NCBI GenBank assembly: GCA_035296565.1
Contig: DATHAQ010000047.1
Span: forward strand, 3,497 to 67,496
Origin: JACCZR01 sp035296565
Lineage (GTDB): Bacteria > Actinomycetota > Thermoleophilia > Solirubrobacterales > Thermoleophilaceae
DNA: 64,000 nucleotides
Direction: 5' to 3'
Below, one piece after another: positions 1 through 6,626 of this stretch (the first letter of the stretch is position 1; every line of letters starts with the position of its first letter). The position numbers were made by a program, and so were the translations under genes. The notes below the pieces were generated by a model that saw nothing but the letters and a program-made list of their open reading frames with translations, had not been told where the DNA came from and did no database searches.

Positions 1-592
1 GCTCGATCAGGTTCCGGGGCAGGTTCATCGAGGACAGGAAGAGGAAGACGAACAGCACCGGAAACAGGCCCTGCACCGCCTCGCCGGTGCCCAGCCGCAG
101 CGCCGCGAAGATGCCGATGCAGCCGAAGGCGAACGAGATGCACAGCGCCAGCGCCAGCAGCACCGGGACGCCGGCGAGGCCGGCCTCGAAGTGGGCCCCG
201 GCAGCCAGTCCGACGACGAGGTAGATCGCCCCCTGGGCAACACCGAGCACGAGCACGCCAGCCAGCTGACCGGTCACCAGGCTCACCCCGCTCATGGGCG
301 TGAGCGCCAAGCGGTCCAGGAACCCGGTCTCGATGTCGCGCGCGAGATCGCTGCCCCCGTTGGACACCGAGAAGATCCCGGCCTGGATGAAGGGGATCGC
401 CAGGGCGAAGGTCAGGAAGGAGTCGGTCGGGAACCCCGGGATCTCGGTGACCTTGCCCAGCCCCGCAGAGTTGATGGCCACGAGGATCATCGGGAAGATC
501 AGCGAGGGCACGACCTGTGCGGGCTGGCGCAGCGTGCGGAATACGGAGCGGCGCGCGAGCGCCCCGACCTGGAGGGCGAGGGAGCCGCTCAC
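1..592 (-). CDS. ABC-2 type transporter permease, DrrB-like (3' part missing)
   Basis: Membrane subunit of an ABC exporter, partner of the ATPase next to it. The GTG start at 592 overlaps the ATPase stop by four bases (GTGA), so the two are translationally coupled. The 197 residues present show a short cytoplasmic start, then several hydrophobic segments and the ABC-2 family sequence FLFLSSMNLPRNL near the window edge, which corresponds to the FLSS...LP signature of DrrB/NodJ-like permeases. The C-terminal part lies outside the window. Substrate is unknown; the family exports hydrophobic drugs, polyketides or lipids. Confidence 0.9.
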   Translation of the reverse strand, partial: MSGSLALQVGALARRSVFRTLRQPAQVVPSLIFPMILVAINSAGLGKVTEIPGFPTDSFLTFALAIPFIQAGIFSVSNGGSDLARDIETGFLDRLALTPMSGVSLVTGQLAGVLVLGVAQGAIYLVVGLAAGAHFEAGLAGVPVLLALALCISFAFGCIGIFAALRLGTGEAVQGLFPVLFVFLFLSSMNLPRNLIE

Positions 593-1587
593 GCCGGCTG
601 GGGCGCGTGCGCTGCAGCCTGGTCGCCCTCCTCGCCCTCGCCCTCGAGCGAGTGCCCCGTCTTGGCGAGGAAGACGTCGTCCAGCGACGGCGCGTGCAGC
701 TGGAGGTGCTCCACCGCCACGCCCTCGGAGTCGAGCGCGCGCACGACGTCGGCCAGGTTGCCCTCGCCGCCTGCGAGCCGCACCGCCACGGCCTCAGGCG
801 TGCTCTGCGGGCAGTCACCGTCGTGGCCGAAGCGAGCAAGGACTCCGGCCAGCCGGCCGCGGTCGCTCGGGTCGGCGGCGACGGCCTCGACGCTGGGCTG
901 TCCGATCTCGGCCTTCAGCGCCGCGGGCGTCCCCTCGGCGACGATCCGGCCGCCGTCGATGATCCCCACCCGGTCGGCCAGGCGGTCGGCCTCCTCGAGG
1001 TACTGCGTGGTCAGGAAGACCGTCACGCCCTCCCCGGAGGCCAGCCGTTCGACCTCGTCCCACATGGCGCTGCGGCTCTGCGGGTCGAGCCCGGTGGTGG
1101 GCTCGTCCAGGAACAGGATCCGGGGGCCGTGGACCAGCGCGAGGGCCAGGTCCAGCCGCCGCTTCATGCCGCCGGAGTAGCCGCCCACCTTGCGGTCGGC
1201 CGCCTCGGAGAGGCCGACGCGCTCGATCAGCTCGTCCCCGCGGCGGCGGCGCTCGTCGCGCGGCAGGCCCTGCAGGGCGGTCTGGAGGCGCATGTGCTCG
1301 CGGGCGGTGAGGAACGGGTCGAGCGCGGCCTCCTGCAGCGCCGCGCCGATGTGCTCGCGAACGTCCGCCCCCTGGGTGGCCACGTCGTAGCCGGCCACCA
1401 GCGCCTTGCCCTCGGTCGGCGGGATGAGCGTGGTGAGCACGTGGACCGTCGTCGACTTGCCCGCCCCGTTGGGGCCGAGGAAGCCGTAGATCTCGCCCTC
1501 CTCCACGCGAAGGTCGATCCCGTCGACCGCACGCGGACCCTTCTTGAAGACCTTGACCAGGTCGCGGACCTCTATCGCTGCCGGCAT
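589..1587 (-). CDS. Daunorubicin-resistance-type ABC transporter ATPase (DrrA-like)
   Basis: ATP-binding subunit that powers the adjacent permease. Walker A GPNGAGKST is at about residues 38-46, the Q-loop near 85, the signature YSGGMKRR near 137, and Walker B ILFLDEP at about 157-163, followed by the DrrA-type C-terminal extension (332 aa in all). The ATG at 1587 is preferred over an upstream in-frame start because homology begins at IEVRDLVKVF. It also sits 8 bases after a TACGGT -10 box. A MarR regulator is transcribed divergently, so this is probably a drug-responsive efflux operon. Confidence 0.93.
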   Translation of the reverse strand: MPAAIEVRDLVKVFKKGPRAVDGIDLRVEEGEIYGFLGPNGAGKSTTVHVLTTLIPPTEGKALVAGYDVATQGADVREHIGAALQEAALDPFLTAREHMRLQTALQGLPRDERRRRGDELIERVGLSEAADRKVGGYSGGMKRRLDLALALVHGPRILFLDEPTTGLDPQSRSAMWDEVERLASGEGVTVFLTTQYLEEADRLADRVGIIDGGRIVAEGTPAALKAEIGQPSVEAVAADPSDRGRLAGVLARFGHDGDCPQSTPEAVAVRLAGGEGNLADVVRALDSEGVAVEHLQLHAPSLDDVFLAKTGHSLEGEGEEGDQAAAHAPQPA

Positions 1588-1595
1588 GGCCCGGC

Positions 1596-1601
1596 ACCGT
1601 A
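1596..1601 (-). promoter_or_regulatory. -10 box of the ABC exporter operon
   Basis: TACGGT on the minus strand, 8 bases before the ATPase ATG. A TTGCAA -35 lies 16 bases upstream. The half-sites of the putative MarR operator fall in the spacer and just upstream of it. Confidence 0.5.
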
Positions 1602-1637
1602 GCAAACTGCTTGATGTTTGCAACTATCGAAGTTTGC
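1602..1637. promoter_or_regulatory. Putative MarR operator between divergent genes
   Basis: Three copies of one hexamer half-site: GCAAAC at 1602-1607, GTTTGC at 1616-1621 (an inverted pair with an 8-base spacer), and GTTTGC again at 1632-1637. The sites cover the promoter spacer of the exporter and lie just upstream of marR. That placement suits autorepression and exporter repression by a dimeric MarR protein. This is inference from symmetry and position. Confidence 0.45.
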
Positions 1638-1652
1638 GAATATCATTGGCGC

Positions 1653-2072
1653 ATGAGCACTCCGCCCGACCGGGAGGCCTGGGGGATGGTGCTGGAGCTC
1701 TTCTTCAGCCACTACCGGCCTCGGGTATGGGGCGTCGCCGCCGAGTTCGACCTCGCGCCGATGCAGATGCTCGCCCTCAAGAACCTCGAGCCCGACCGCG
1801 AGCTCCCGATGAGCTCCCTCGCCCAGCTGCTGCACTGCGACGCCTCGAACGTGACCGGCATCGTCGACCGGCTGGAGGGGCGCGGGCTCATCGAGCGCCG
1901 CCCCTCCTCGGAGGACCGGCGCGTGAAGATGATCGCCGTGACCGAGGAGGGCCAGCGGGTGCGCCAGGAGATTGCCGAGCGCATGAACGAGCCTCCTCCC
2001 CCCATCGCAGCGCTCTCCGAGGACGACCAGCGCAGCCTGCGCGACGTCCTCGCCCGGGCCCTCCGCGGCTAG
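1653..2072 (+). CDS. MarR-family transcriptional regulator
   Basis: Winged-helix repressor of 139 aa. The DNA-binding part includes MSSLAQLLHCDASNVTG (recognition-helix region) and the wing sequence with RRPSSEDRRVK, the SxxDRR signature typical of MarR proteins. The ATG at 1653 is chosen because the MarR fold begins with the helical segment after it; an earlier in-frame start at 1611 would add 14 residues running through the operator. It is divergent from the DrrAB-like exporter and probably controls it through the half-sites in the shared intergenic region. Confidence 0.88.
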   Translation: MSTPPDREAWGMVLELFFSHYRPRVWGVAAEFDLAPMQMLALKNLEPDRELPMSSLAQLLHCDASNVTGIVDRLEGRGLIERRPSSEDRRVKMIAVTEEGQRVRQEIAERMNEPPPPIAALSEDDQRSLRDVLARALRG

Positions 2073-2107
2073 CGGCCGGCCGGCGTCGTGAGGCACGGCT
2101 CCCCTGT

Positions 2108-2175
2108 GAAAAATTGCTCAGCCGGCTGACGAATTTCTCCGCAGGGAGGGCACCACAGCGCCGGGTGACTTCAAC
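2108..2175. repeat. Diverged copy of a dispersed palindromic repeat
   Basis: The core TCAGCCGGCTGA (2118-2129) is a perfect 12-base palindrome, flanked by AAATT and AATTT. The sequence from GAAAAATTG onward matches the three copies at 26.1-26.6 kb in order: an A-run, CTCAGCCGSCTGACGA, then a GCAGGG-rich tail ending near a GGGTGAC block. It lies between the 3' ends of convergent marR and doxX. Confidence 0.6.
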
Positions 2176-2182
2176 CCAGCGC

Positions 2183-2213
2183 GAGGCACGGGCGATCTCT
2201 GTGCCCGTGCCTC
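2183..2213. terminator. Perfect 11-base-pair hairpin between convergent genes
   Basis: GAGGCACGGGC (2183-2193) and GCCCGTGCCTC (2203-2213) are exact inverted repeats around a 9-base loop. No T-run follows on either strand, so this is not a classical intrinsic terminator. Its place between the ends of marR and doxX suggests bidirectional termination or 3'-end protection. Confidence 0.45.
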
Positions 2214-2231
2214 CGCGGCTGGAAAACCGGG

Positions 2232-2752
2232 CTAGGCGGCCTGCGGGTGCGCGGAGCCTCCGCGCCTGCCCAGGACCCGCCCGCCGGCCACCACGCCTGC
2301 TCCGCCTGCCACGCCGACGGCCAGCGCAGCCAGCGCCCAGCCGGACCCGGCAAGGTCGAGCCCGAGCGCGTTGTCGAGCGAGGCCGCACCCGGCCCCACC
2401 GCCGACAGCGCGAACAGCGCCGCGATCAGCGTGAGGTTGAACTCGACGCCGCCGTCCGTGTTGAAAACCCGTTTGCCAGGTGGACGGTGAGCATGGCCGT
2501 GACCATCACGGCGATCAGACCGGCCGCGGCCACCGGGGTCAACAGCCCGAGGGCAAGCAACACACCCCCGACGAACTCGATCGACCCTGACGCCAGGCCA
2601 TGGAAGCGAGCCGGCTCCAAGCCGAGGGAGCCCATGAAGCCCGTCACGCCCTCGATGCCCGGCCCGCCGAACGCGCCGAACAGCTTCTGAGCGCCGTGTG
2701 CGGCGAACAGAACGCCCACGAACGCGTGGAGCACCAGCAGTCCTTCGGTCAT
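2232..2752 (-). pseudogene. DoxX-family membrane protein gene with a -1 frameshift
   Basis: DoxX proteins are small four-helix membrane proteins. The first frame (ATG at 2752, SD AAGGAG) encodes about 95 normal residues, including AAHGAQKLFGAFGGPG and LTVHLANGF, then runs into an unrelated tail and stops at 2426. The other frame carries the expected continuation, FNTDGGVEFNLTLIAA, and stops at 2232. The frames join if one T is added to a four-T run (A4 at 2464-2467 on the plus strand). The restored protein would be about 172 aa. This is either a real recent mutation, a phase-variable tract, or a homopolymer sequencing error. Confidence 0.85.
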
Positions 2753-2784
2753 CACAACTCCTTCGGTCTTCCGAACTTCGGGTA

Positions 2785-2799
2785 CTTACGTAACGTAAG
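2785..2799. promoter_or_regulatory. Palindromic operator over the doxX promoter
   Basis: CTTACGTAACGTAAG is a perfect inverted repeat around one central base, with weaker symmetry out to GGTA/TACC (2781-2805). On the minus strand it contains a TACGTT -10 with a TTGCGC -35 sixteen bases upstream. It therefore looks like a TetR- or MarR-type repressor site controlling doxX. No regulator gene lies directly beside it. Confidence 0.5.
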
Positions 2800-2844
2800 C
2801 ATACCCGTTGTGTGCGCAACCAAACCGCCCGAGACCGGCGGTTC

Positions 2845-2850
2845 TAGCTT
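2845..2850 (+). promoter_or_regulatory. -10 box of the antiporter gene
   Basis: TAGCTT, 6 bases before the GTG at 2857. This leaves essentially no 5' leader. Confidence 0.4.
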
Positions 2851-2856
2851 CGTCCT

Positions 2857-4437
2857 GTGGAGTCGCATACCGAGCTGATCCTCTTCGGGCTGCTCCTCGC
2901 CGTCGCGGTGCTGGCCGTGGTCGCTCGCTGGATCCGAGTGCCGTACCCGATCCTGCTGGTGCTGGGTGGCTCGGCGCTCGGCTTCGCGCCGGGGGTTCCC
3001 GAGGTCTCGCTGGACCCCGATCTCGTGCTGCTCATCTTCCTGCCGCCCCTGCTCTACTCGGCGGCCTTCTTCGCCAATCTGCACGAGCTGCGGCGCAACG
3101 CCGCGCCGATCGGCCTGCTGGCCTTCGGCCTCGTGCTGGCGACGATGGGCGCCGTCGCCGTCATCGCACACCACGCGATCGGGCTGAGCTGGGCGGTGGC
3201 CTTCACGCTCGGCGCGGTGGTCGCGCCCACCGACGCGGTGGCCCCAGTCACGATCGTGCGCCGGCTGGGCGTCCCCCGGCGCGTGATCACCGTGATCGAG
3301 GGCGAGAGCCTGACCAACGACTGGACCGCCCTCGTGCTCTACCGCTTCGCCGTGGCCGCCGTGGTCAGCGGCAGCTTCTCGCTGGCCGAGGCCGGCCCGA
3401 AGTTCCTGCTCACCGGCGTCGGCGGCCTGGCCATCGGCCTCGGCGTGGGCCACGCGATCGCCTGGGTGCGCGCGCGCCTCGACGATCCGCCCACGGAGAT
3501 CACTATCGCGCTGCTGACCGGCTACGCCGCGTACCTGCCCGCCGAGGAACTGGGCTTCTCTGGGGTGATCGCCGCGGTGACCGTCGGCGTCTACATGGGC
3601 TCGCAGACCTCGCGCCTGACCACCCCGACCGTGCGGATGCAGGGGTATGCGGTGTGGGAGATCATCCAGTTCCTGCTCAACGCCTTCCTGTTCGTGCTCA
3701 TCGGCCTGCAGCTCCCGGGGGTGCTCGACGGGCTCGACGAGCGCAGCACCGGCGAGCTGGCCGGCTACACGGCCCTGGTGGGCATGGCGGTGATCGTCGT
3801 CCGCGTGCTGTGGGTGTTCGCCTTCACCTACGTACCGCGGGCCGTAATGCCCCGCATCGCGGAGCGCTCGCAGACTCCATCCTGGCGCCAGACCGCGGCC
3901 ATCTCCTGGTCGGGAATGCGCGGCGGGGTGTCGCTGGCCGCCGCCCTCGCCATCCCCCTGACCGTGGACGGGGGGGGTCCGTTCCCCGACCGGGACCTCG
4001 TCATCTTCCTGACCTATGCGGTGATCGTCGCGACCCTTGTCCTGCAGGGGCTCACCCTGCCCGGGGTGGTGCGGGCGCTCGGACTCGAGGATGACGGCCT
4101 GGACTCCGAGGAGGAGCTGCACGCCCGGGTCCAGACCGCGCTGCGGGCCCGCGAGCGCGTGGAGGAGCTGTCGGGAGAGAAATGGGTCAACGCCGACACC
4201 GCCGTGCGCCTGCGGGGGCTGTACGAGTGGCGCCACCGGCGCTTCAGCGCCCAGGCGGACGGCGACGGCGCCGATTACGACGAGCGCTCGGCCGCCTACC
4301 AGCGGCTGGTGCGCGAGGTGATCGGAGCAGAACGCCAGACCCTGCGAAAGCTGCGCAACGAGGGCCGGATCACCGACGAGGTCATGCGCCGGGTCGAGCG
4401 CGACCTCGATCTCGAGGAGAGCCGGCTCGAGGCATGA
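2857..4437 (+). CDS. CPA1-family Na+/H+ antiporter
   Basis: Exchanges sodium (or potassium) for protons across the membrane. The 526 aa comprise about 12 hydrophobic segments over residues 5-405 and a charged cytoplasmic tail of about 110 residues, as in bacterial NhaP/NhaG-like proteins. Family motifs are visible: FLPPLLYSAAF near residue 55, VVAPTDAVAPV in the ion-binding core, EGESLTNDWTALVLY, and the MRGGVSLAAALAIP segment. The GTG start sits just behind a -10 element. A second full-length paralogue is at 42.4-44.0 kb on the other strand; the two share motif order but have different tails. Confidence 0.93.
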   Translation: MESHTELILFGLLLAVAVLAVVARWIRVPYPILLVLGGSALGFAPGVPEVSLDPDLVLLIFLPPLLYSAAFFANLHELRRNAAPIGLLAFGLVLATMGAVAVIAHHAIGLSWAVAFTLGAVVAPTDAVAPVTIVRRLGVPRRVITVIEGESLTNDWTALVLYRFAVAAVVSGSFSLAEAGPKFLLTGVGGLAIGLGVGHAIAWVRARLDDPPTEITIALLTGYAAYLPAEELGFSGVIAAVTVGVYMGSQTSRLTTPTVRMQGYAVWEIIQFLLNAFLFVLIGLQLPGVLDGLDERSTGELAGYTALVGMAVIVVRVLWVFAFTYVPRAVMPRIAERSQTPSWRQTAAISWSGMRGGVSLAAALAIPLTVDGGGPFPDRDLVIFLTYAVIVATLVLQGLTLPGVVRALGLEDDGLDSEEELHARVQTALRARERVEELSGEKWVNADTAVRLRGLYEWRHRRFSAQADGDGADYDERSAAYQRLVREVIGAERQTLRKLRNEGRITDEVMRRVERDLDLEESRLEA

Positions 4438-4463
4438 TCATCCCGCCGCTAGAGTCCTTCGAC

Positions 4464-4468
4464 GGAGG
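4464..4468 (+). promoter_or_regulatory. Ribosome binding site fixing the ArsR start
   Basis: GGAGG lies nine bases before the GTG at 4478. A TAGAGT -10 box (4450-4455) further upstream gives this gene a short true leader, unlike many neighbours. Confidence 0.5.
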
Positions 4469-4477
4469 TCGAACGAG

Positions 4478-4777
4478 GTGAGGACCGTTACCCATCCCGC
4501 GCTGGGAGAGGTGGAGCTTGCGGACGTGCTCCACGCCCTCAGCGACCCCGTACGGCTGGAGATCATCCGGGCCCTGGCCAGGGACGGCGAGTGCCCCTGT
4601 GGCTCATTCGGGGTATCGATCTCGAAATCGACCCTCTCGCATCACTTGAAGGTTTTGCGGCAGGCGGGCTTGACCGAAACGCGTCCAGATGGCACCCTTA
4701 GGTTGATCTCGCTGCGGCGCGAGGAGTTCGACGAGCGCTTTCCGGAGCTGCTCGACTCCGTTCTCAGCTGCCGCTGA
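4478..4777 (+). CDS. ArsR-family winged-helix regulator
   Basis: A 99-aa DNA-binding protein. Its HTH reads VADVLHALSDPVRLEII-like at the start, and the recognition helix is ISKSTLSHHLKVLRQAGL, followed by a wing (RPDGTLRLISLR). It has cysteines only in GECPCG around residue 40, not the ELCVC metal-site motif of classical ArsR repressors. Its ligand is therefore unknown. It stands alone between the antiporter and a sigma factor. Confidence 0.85.
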   Translation: MRTVTHPALGEVELADVLHALSDPVRLEIIRALARDGECPCGSFGVSISKSTLSHHLKVLRQAGLTETRPDGTLRLISLRREEFDERFPELLDSVLSCR

Positions 4778-4815
4778 CCCTTTTTTCCGGGTTATTCGTC
4801 GTATCTCTTGGGAGA

Positions 4816-4835
4816 GAGGCTGATTGCAAAGCCTC
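4816..4835. terminator. Stem-loop after the ArsR gene
   Basis: GAGGCT (4816-4821) pairs with AGCCTC (4830-4835) around an 8-base loop, about 40 bases past the ArsR stop. No T-run follows. It may end ArsR transcription or act in the region upstream of the sigma gene. Confidence 0.3.
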
Positions 4836-4856
4836 GCCCCAATTGTCCCCGTCTGC

Positions 4857-4862
4857 TAATAT
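4857..4862 (+). promoter_or_regulatory. -10 box of the sigma-70 gene
   Basis: TAATAT, 8 bases before the GTG at 4871, in an unusually AT-rich stretch. The mRNA is predicted to start at or next to the start codon. Confidence 0.5.
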
Positions 4863-4870
4863 TTCGATAA

Positions 4871-5722
4871 GTGTCGAACGATCGCAATCTAGTCCCTGAA
4901 GTCACCACCGACTCCCTCCAGCTCTTCTTCAACGAAGCGCGGCGTCACCCCCTGCTCACCGCAGAGGAGGAGATCGAGCTCGCCAAGCGCATCGAGAAGG
5001 GCGATCTGGCGGCCAAGGACCGCATGATCAACGCGAACCTGCGCCTGGTGATCTCGGTCGCCCGCAAGTACCAGGGCCAGGGCCTGGCCCTCGGGGACCT
5101 GATCCAGGAGGGCATGCTGGGCCTGATCCGCGCGGTCGAGAAGTTCGACTGGCGCAAGGGCTTCAAGTTCTCCACCTACGGCACCCTGTGGATCCGTCAG
5201 GCGATCGGCCGCGGCCTGGCCAATTCCGGCCGCACCGTGCGCCTGCCCGTCCACATCGTGGCCCGTGCCCGCAAGATCGCGGACGCCGAGCGCAAGCTGG
5301 CCGTCGAGTTGGGTCGCGAGCCCACCGACGCCGAGATCTCCGAGCGCGTCGAGCTGCCGATCGACGAGGTCATGGACATCCGCCGTGCCGACCAGACCCC
5401 CTCCTCGCTCGACCAGAAGGTCGGCGAGTCCGAGGAGACCGCCCTGGGCGACCTGATCGCCGGGTCGGAGCCCGGTCCCGCCGAGGAGGTCGGCGAGAAC
5501 CTGGCCGGCGAGGCTGTGCATCAGGCTGTGGAGCAGCTGCCCGACGCCGAGCGCGACGTGCTGCGGCTGCGCTTCGGCTTGAGCGGCTCCGAGCCGGCGG
5601 CCCTGCGCGAGACCGGCAAGCAGCTCGGCCTCTCGACCGAGCGGGTGCGCCAGCTCGAGGACCGCGCCCTCAAGCGCCTGTCGCGCGACGAGGACCTTGC
5701 GGCCCTGCGCCAAGCCGCCTAG
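4871..5722 (+). CDS. Group 2 RNA polymerase sigma-70 factor
   Basis: Directs RNA polymerase to promoters. The 283 aa contain region 1.2 (SLQLFFNEARRHPLLT, about 15-30), region 2 (NLRLVISVARKYQGQG through FSTYGTLWIRQAI, about 58-113), region 3 and region 4 (LRLRFGLSG and LGLSTERVRQLEDRALKRL, about 225-275). It lacks the long acidic region 1.1 of the housekeeping factor, so it is more likely a non-essential group 2 factor than the primary sigma. The 2.4 segment is well conserved, so it should read housekeeping-like -10 elements. Confidence 0.92.
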   Translation: MSNDRNLVPEVTTDSLQLFFNEARRHPLLTAEEEIELAKRIEKGDLAAKDRMINANLRLVISVARKYQGQGLALGDLIQEGMLGLIRAVEKFDWRKGFKFSTYGTLWIRQAIGRGLANSGRTVRLPVHIVARARKIADAERKLAVELGREPTDAEISERVELPIDEVMDIRRADQTPSSLDQKVGESEETALGDLIAGSEPGPAEEVGENLAGEAVHQAVEQLPDAERDVLRLRFGLSGSEPAALRETGKQLGLSTERVRQLEDRALKRLSRDEDLAALRQAA

Positions 5723-5765
5723 CGGCAGCGACTGACAGCCCGTCCTTCCGGGCAGAAGGGTCGGG

Positions 5766-6626
5766 ATGCCCCAACAGCTGACCGACTCTTCACCCGGGAC
5801 CTTCCGACTCGGGGACCACACCGTGCGCCGCCTCGGCTTCGGGGCAATGCGCATCACCGGCGACGGCGTCTGGGGTGAGCCGGAGGACCGCAACGAGTCG
5901 CTGGCCGTCCTGCGCCGTGCCGTCGAGCGCGGCGTCAACCTGATCGACACCGCCGACTCCTACGGGCCCAACGTCTCCGAGGAGCTGATCGCCGAGGCGC
6001 TCCACCCCTACCCCGACGACCTGCTGATCGCCACCAAGGCCGGCTTCGTCCGCGACGGCCCCGGCCGGTGGCGCACGCACGGCCACCCCGACCACCTCCG
6101 CGAGGCCGTCGAGGGCAGCCTGCGCCGCCTGAAGCTCGACCGCATCGAGCTGCTGCAGCTGCACAGGATCGACGACCAGGTGCCCGCCGGCGACCAGCTG
6201 GGTGCGCTCGCCGAGCTGCGCGACGAGGGCAAGATCGCCCACATCGGCCTGTCGGAGGTGTCCGTCGAGCAGCTGGAGCACGCCGAGGGCATCACGCCGA
6301 TCGTCTCGGTCCAGAACCGCTTCAACCTGGAGGACCGGGCCGCCGAGGACGTGCTGGAGGCCTGCGAGCGGCGCGGCATCGGCTTCATCCCCTGGTTCCC
6401 CCTGGGCTCCGGCAACCTGCTGCGCGAGGGCAGCCCTCTGGAGGAGATCGCCGAGCGCCACGGCGCCAGCCCGGCCCAGATCGCGCTGGCGTGGCTGCTG
6501 GCGCGCTCGGAGGTCATGCTGCCCATCCCGGGCACCTCGTCGGTGGAGCACCTCGAGGACAACCTGGCGGCCGCCGAGATCGACCTCACCGACGAGGAAG
6601 TCCAAGCGCTCGAAGACGCCGCGTGA
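5766..6626 (+). CDS. Aldo/keto reductase
   Basis: NADPH-dependent carbonyl reductase with the TIM-barrel AKR fold, 286 aa. The catalytic tetrad is visible: Asp and Tyr in LIDTADSYGPN (about 59-69), Lys in ATKAG, and His in LLQLHRID. The C-terminal cofactor segment reads MLPIPGTSSVEHLEDN. The stop overlaps the GTG start of the following flavoprotein by four bases, so the two are co-translated and probably act on related substrates. Confidence 0.92.
   Translation: MPQQLTDSSPGTFRLGDHTVRRLGFGAMRITGDGVWGEPEDRNESLAVLRRAVERGVNLIDTADSYGPNVSEELIAEALHPYPDDLLIATKAGFVRDGPGRWRTHGHPDHLREAVEGSLRRLKLDRIELLQLHRIDDQVPAGDQLGALAELRDEGKIAHIGLSEVSVEQLEHAEGITPIVSVQNRFNLEDRAAEDVLEACERRGIGFIPWFPLGSGNLLREGSPLEEIAERHGASPAQIALAWLLARSEVMLPIPGTSSVEHLEDNLAAAEIDLTDEEVQALEDAA

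Noticed and set aside
191..1602. Long open frames antisense to the ABC exporter genes
   Set aside because: They arise from GC-rich third positions. The minus-strand frame encodes complete ABC motifs, while these have none.
2752..4236. 494-residue frame antisense to the first antiporter
   Set aside because: His/Gly/Gln-rich composition typical of an antisense reading of a membrane-protein gene. No domain, and the sense strand is a clear CPA1 protein.
4778..4800. Intrinsic terminator ACCC-TTTTTT-CC-GGGT after the ArsR gene
   Set aside because: The T-run would lie in the loop and the stem is four bases, so it cannot act as a normal terminator.
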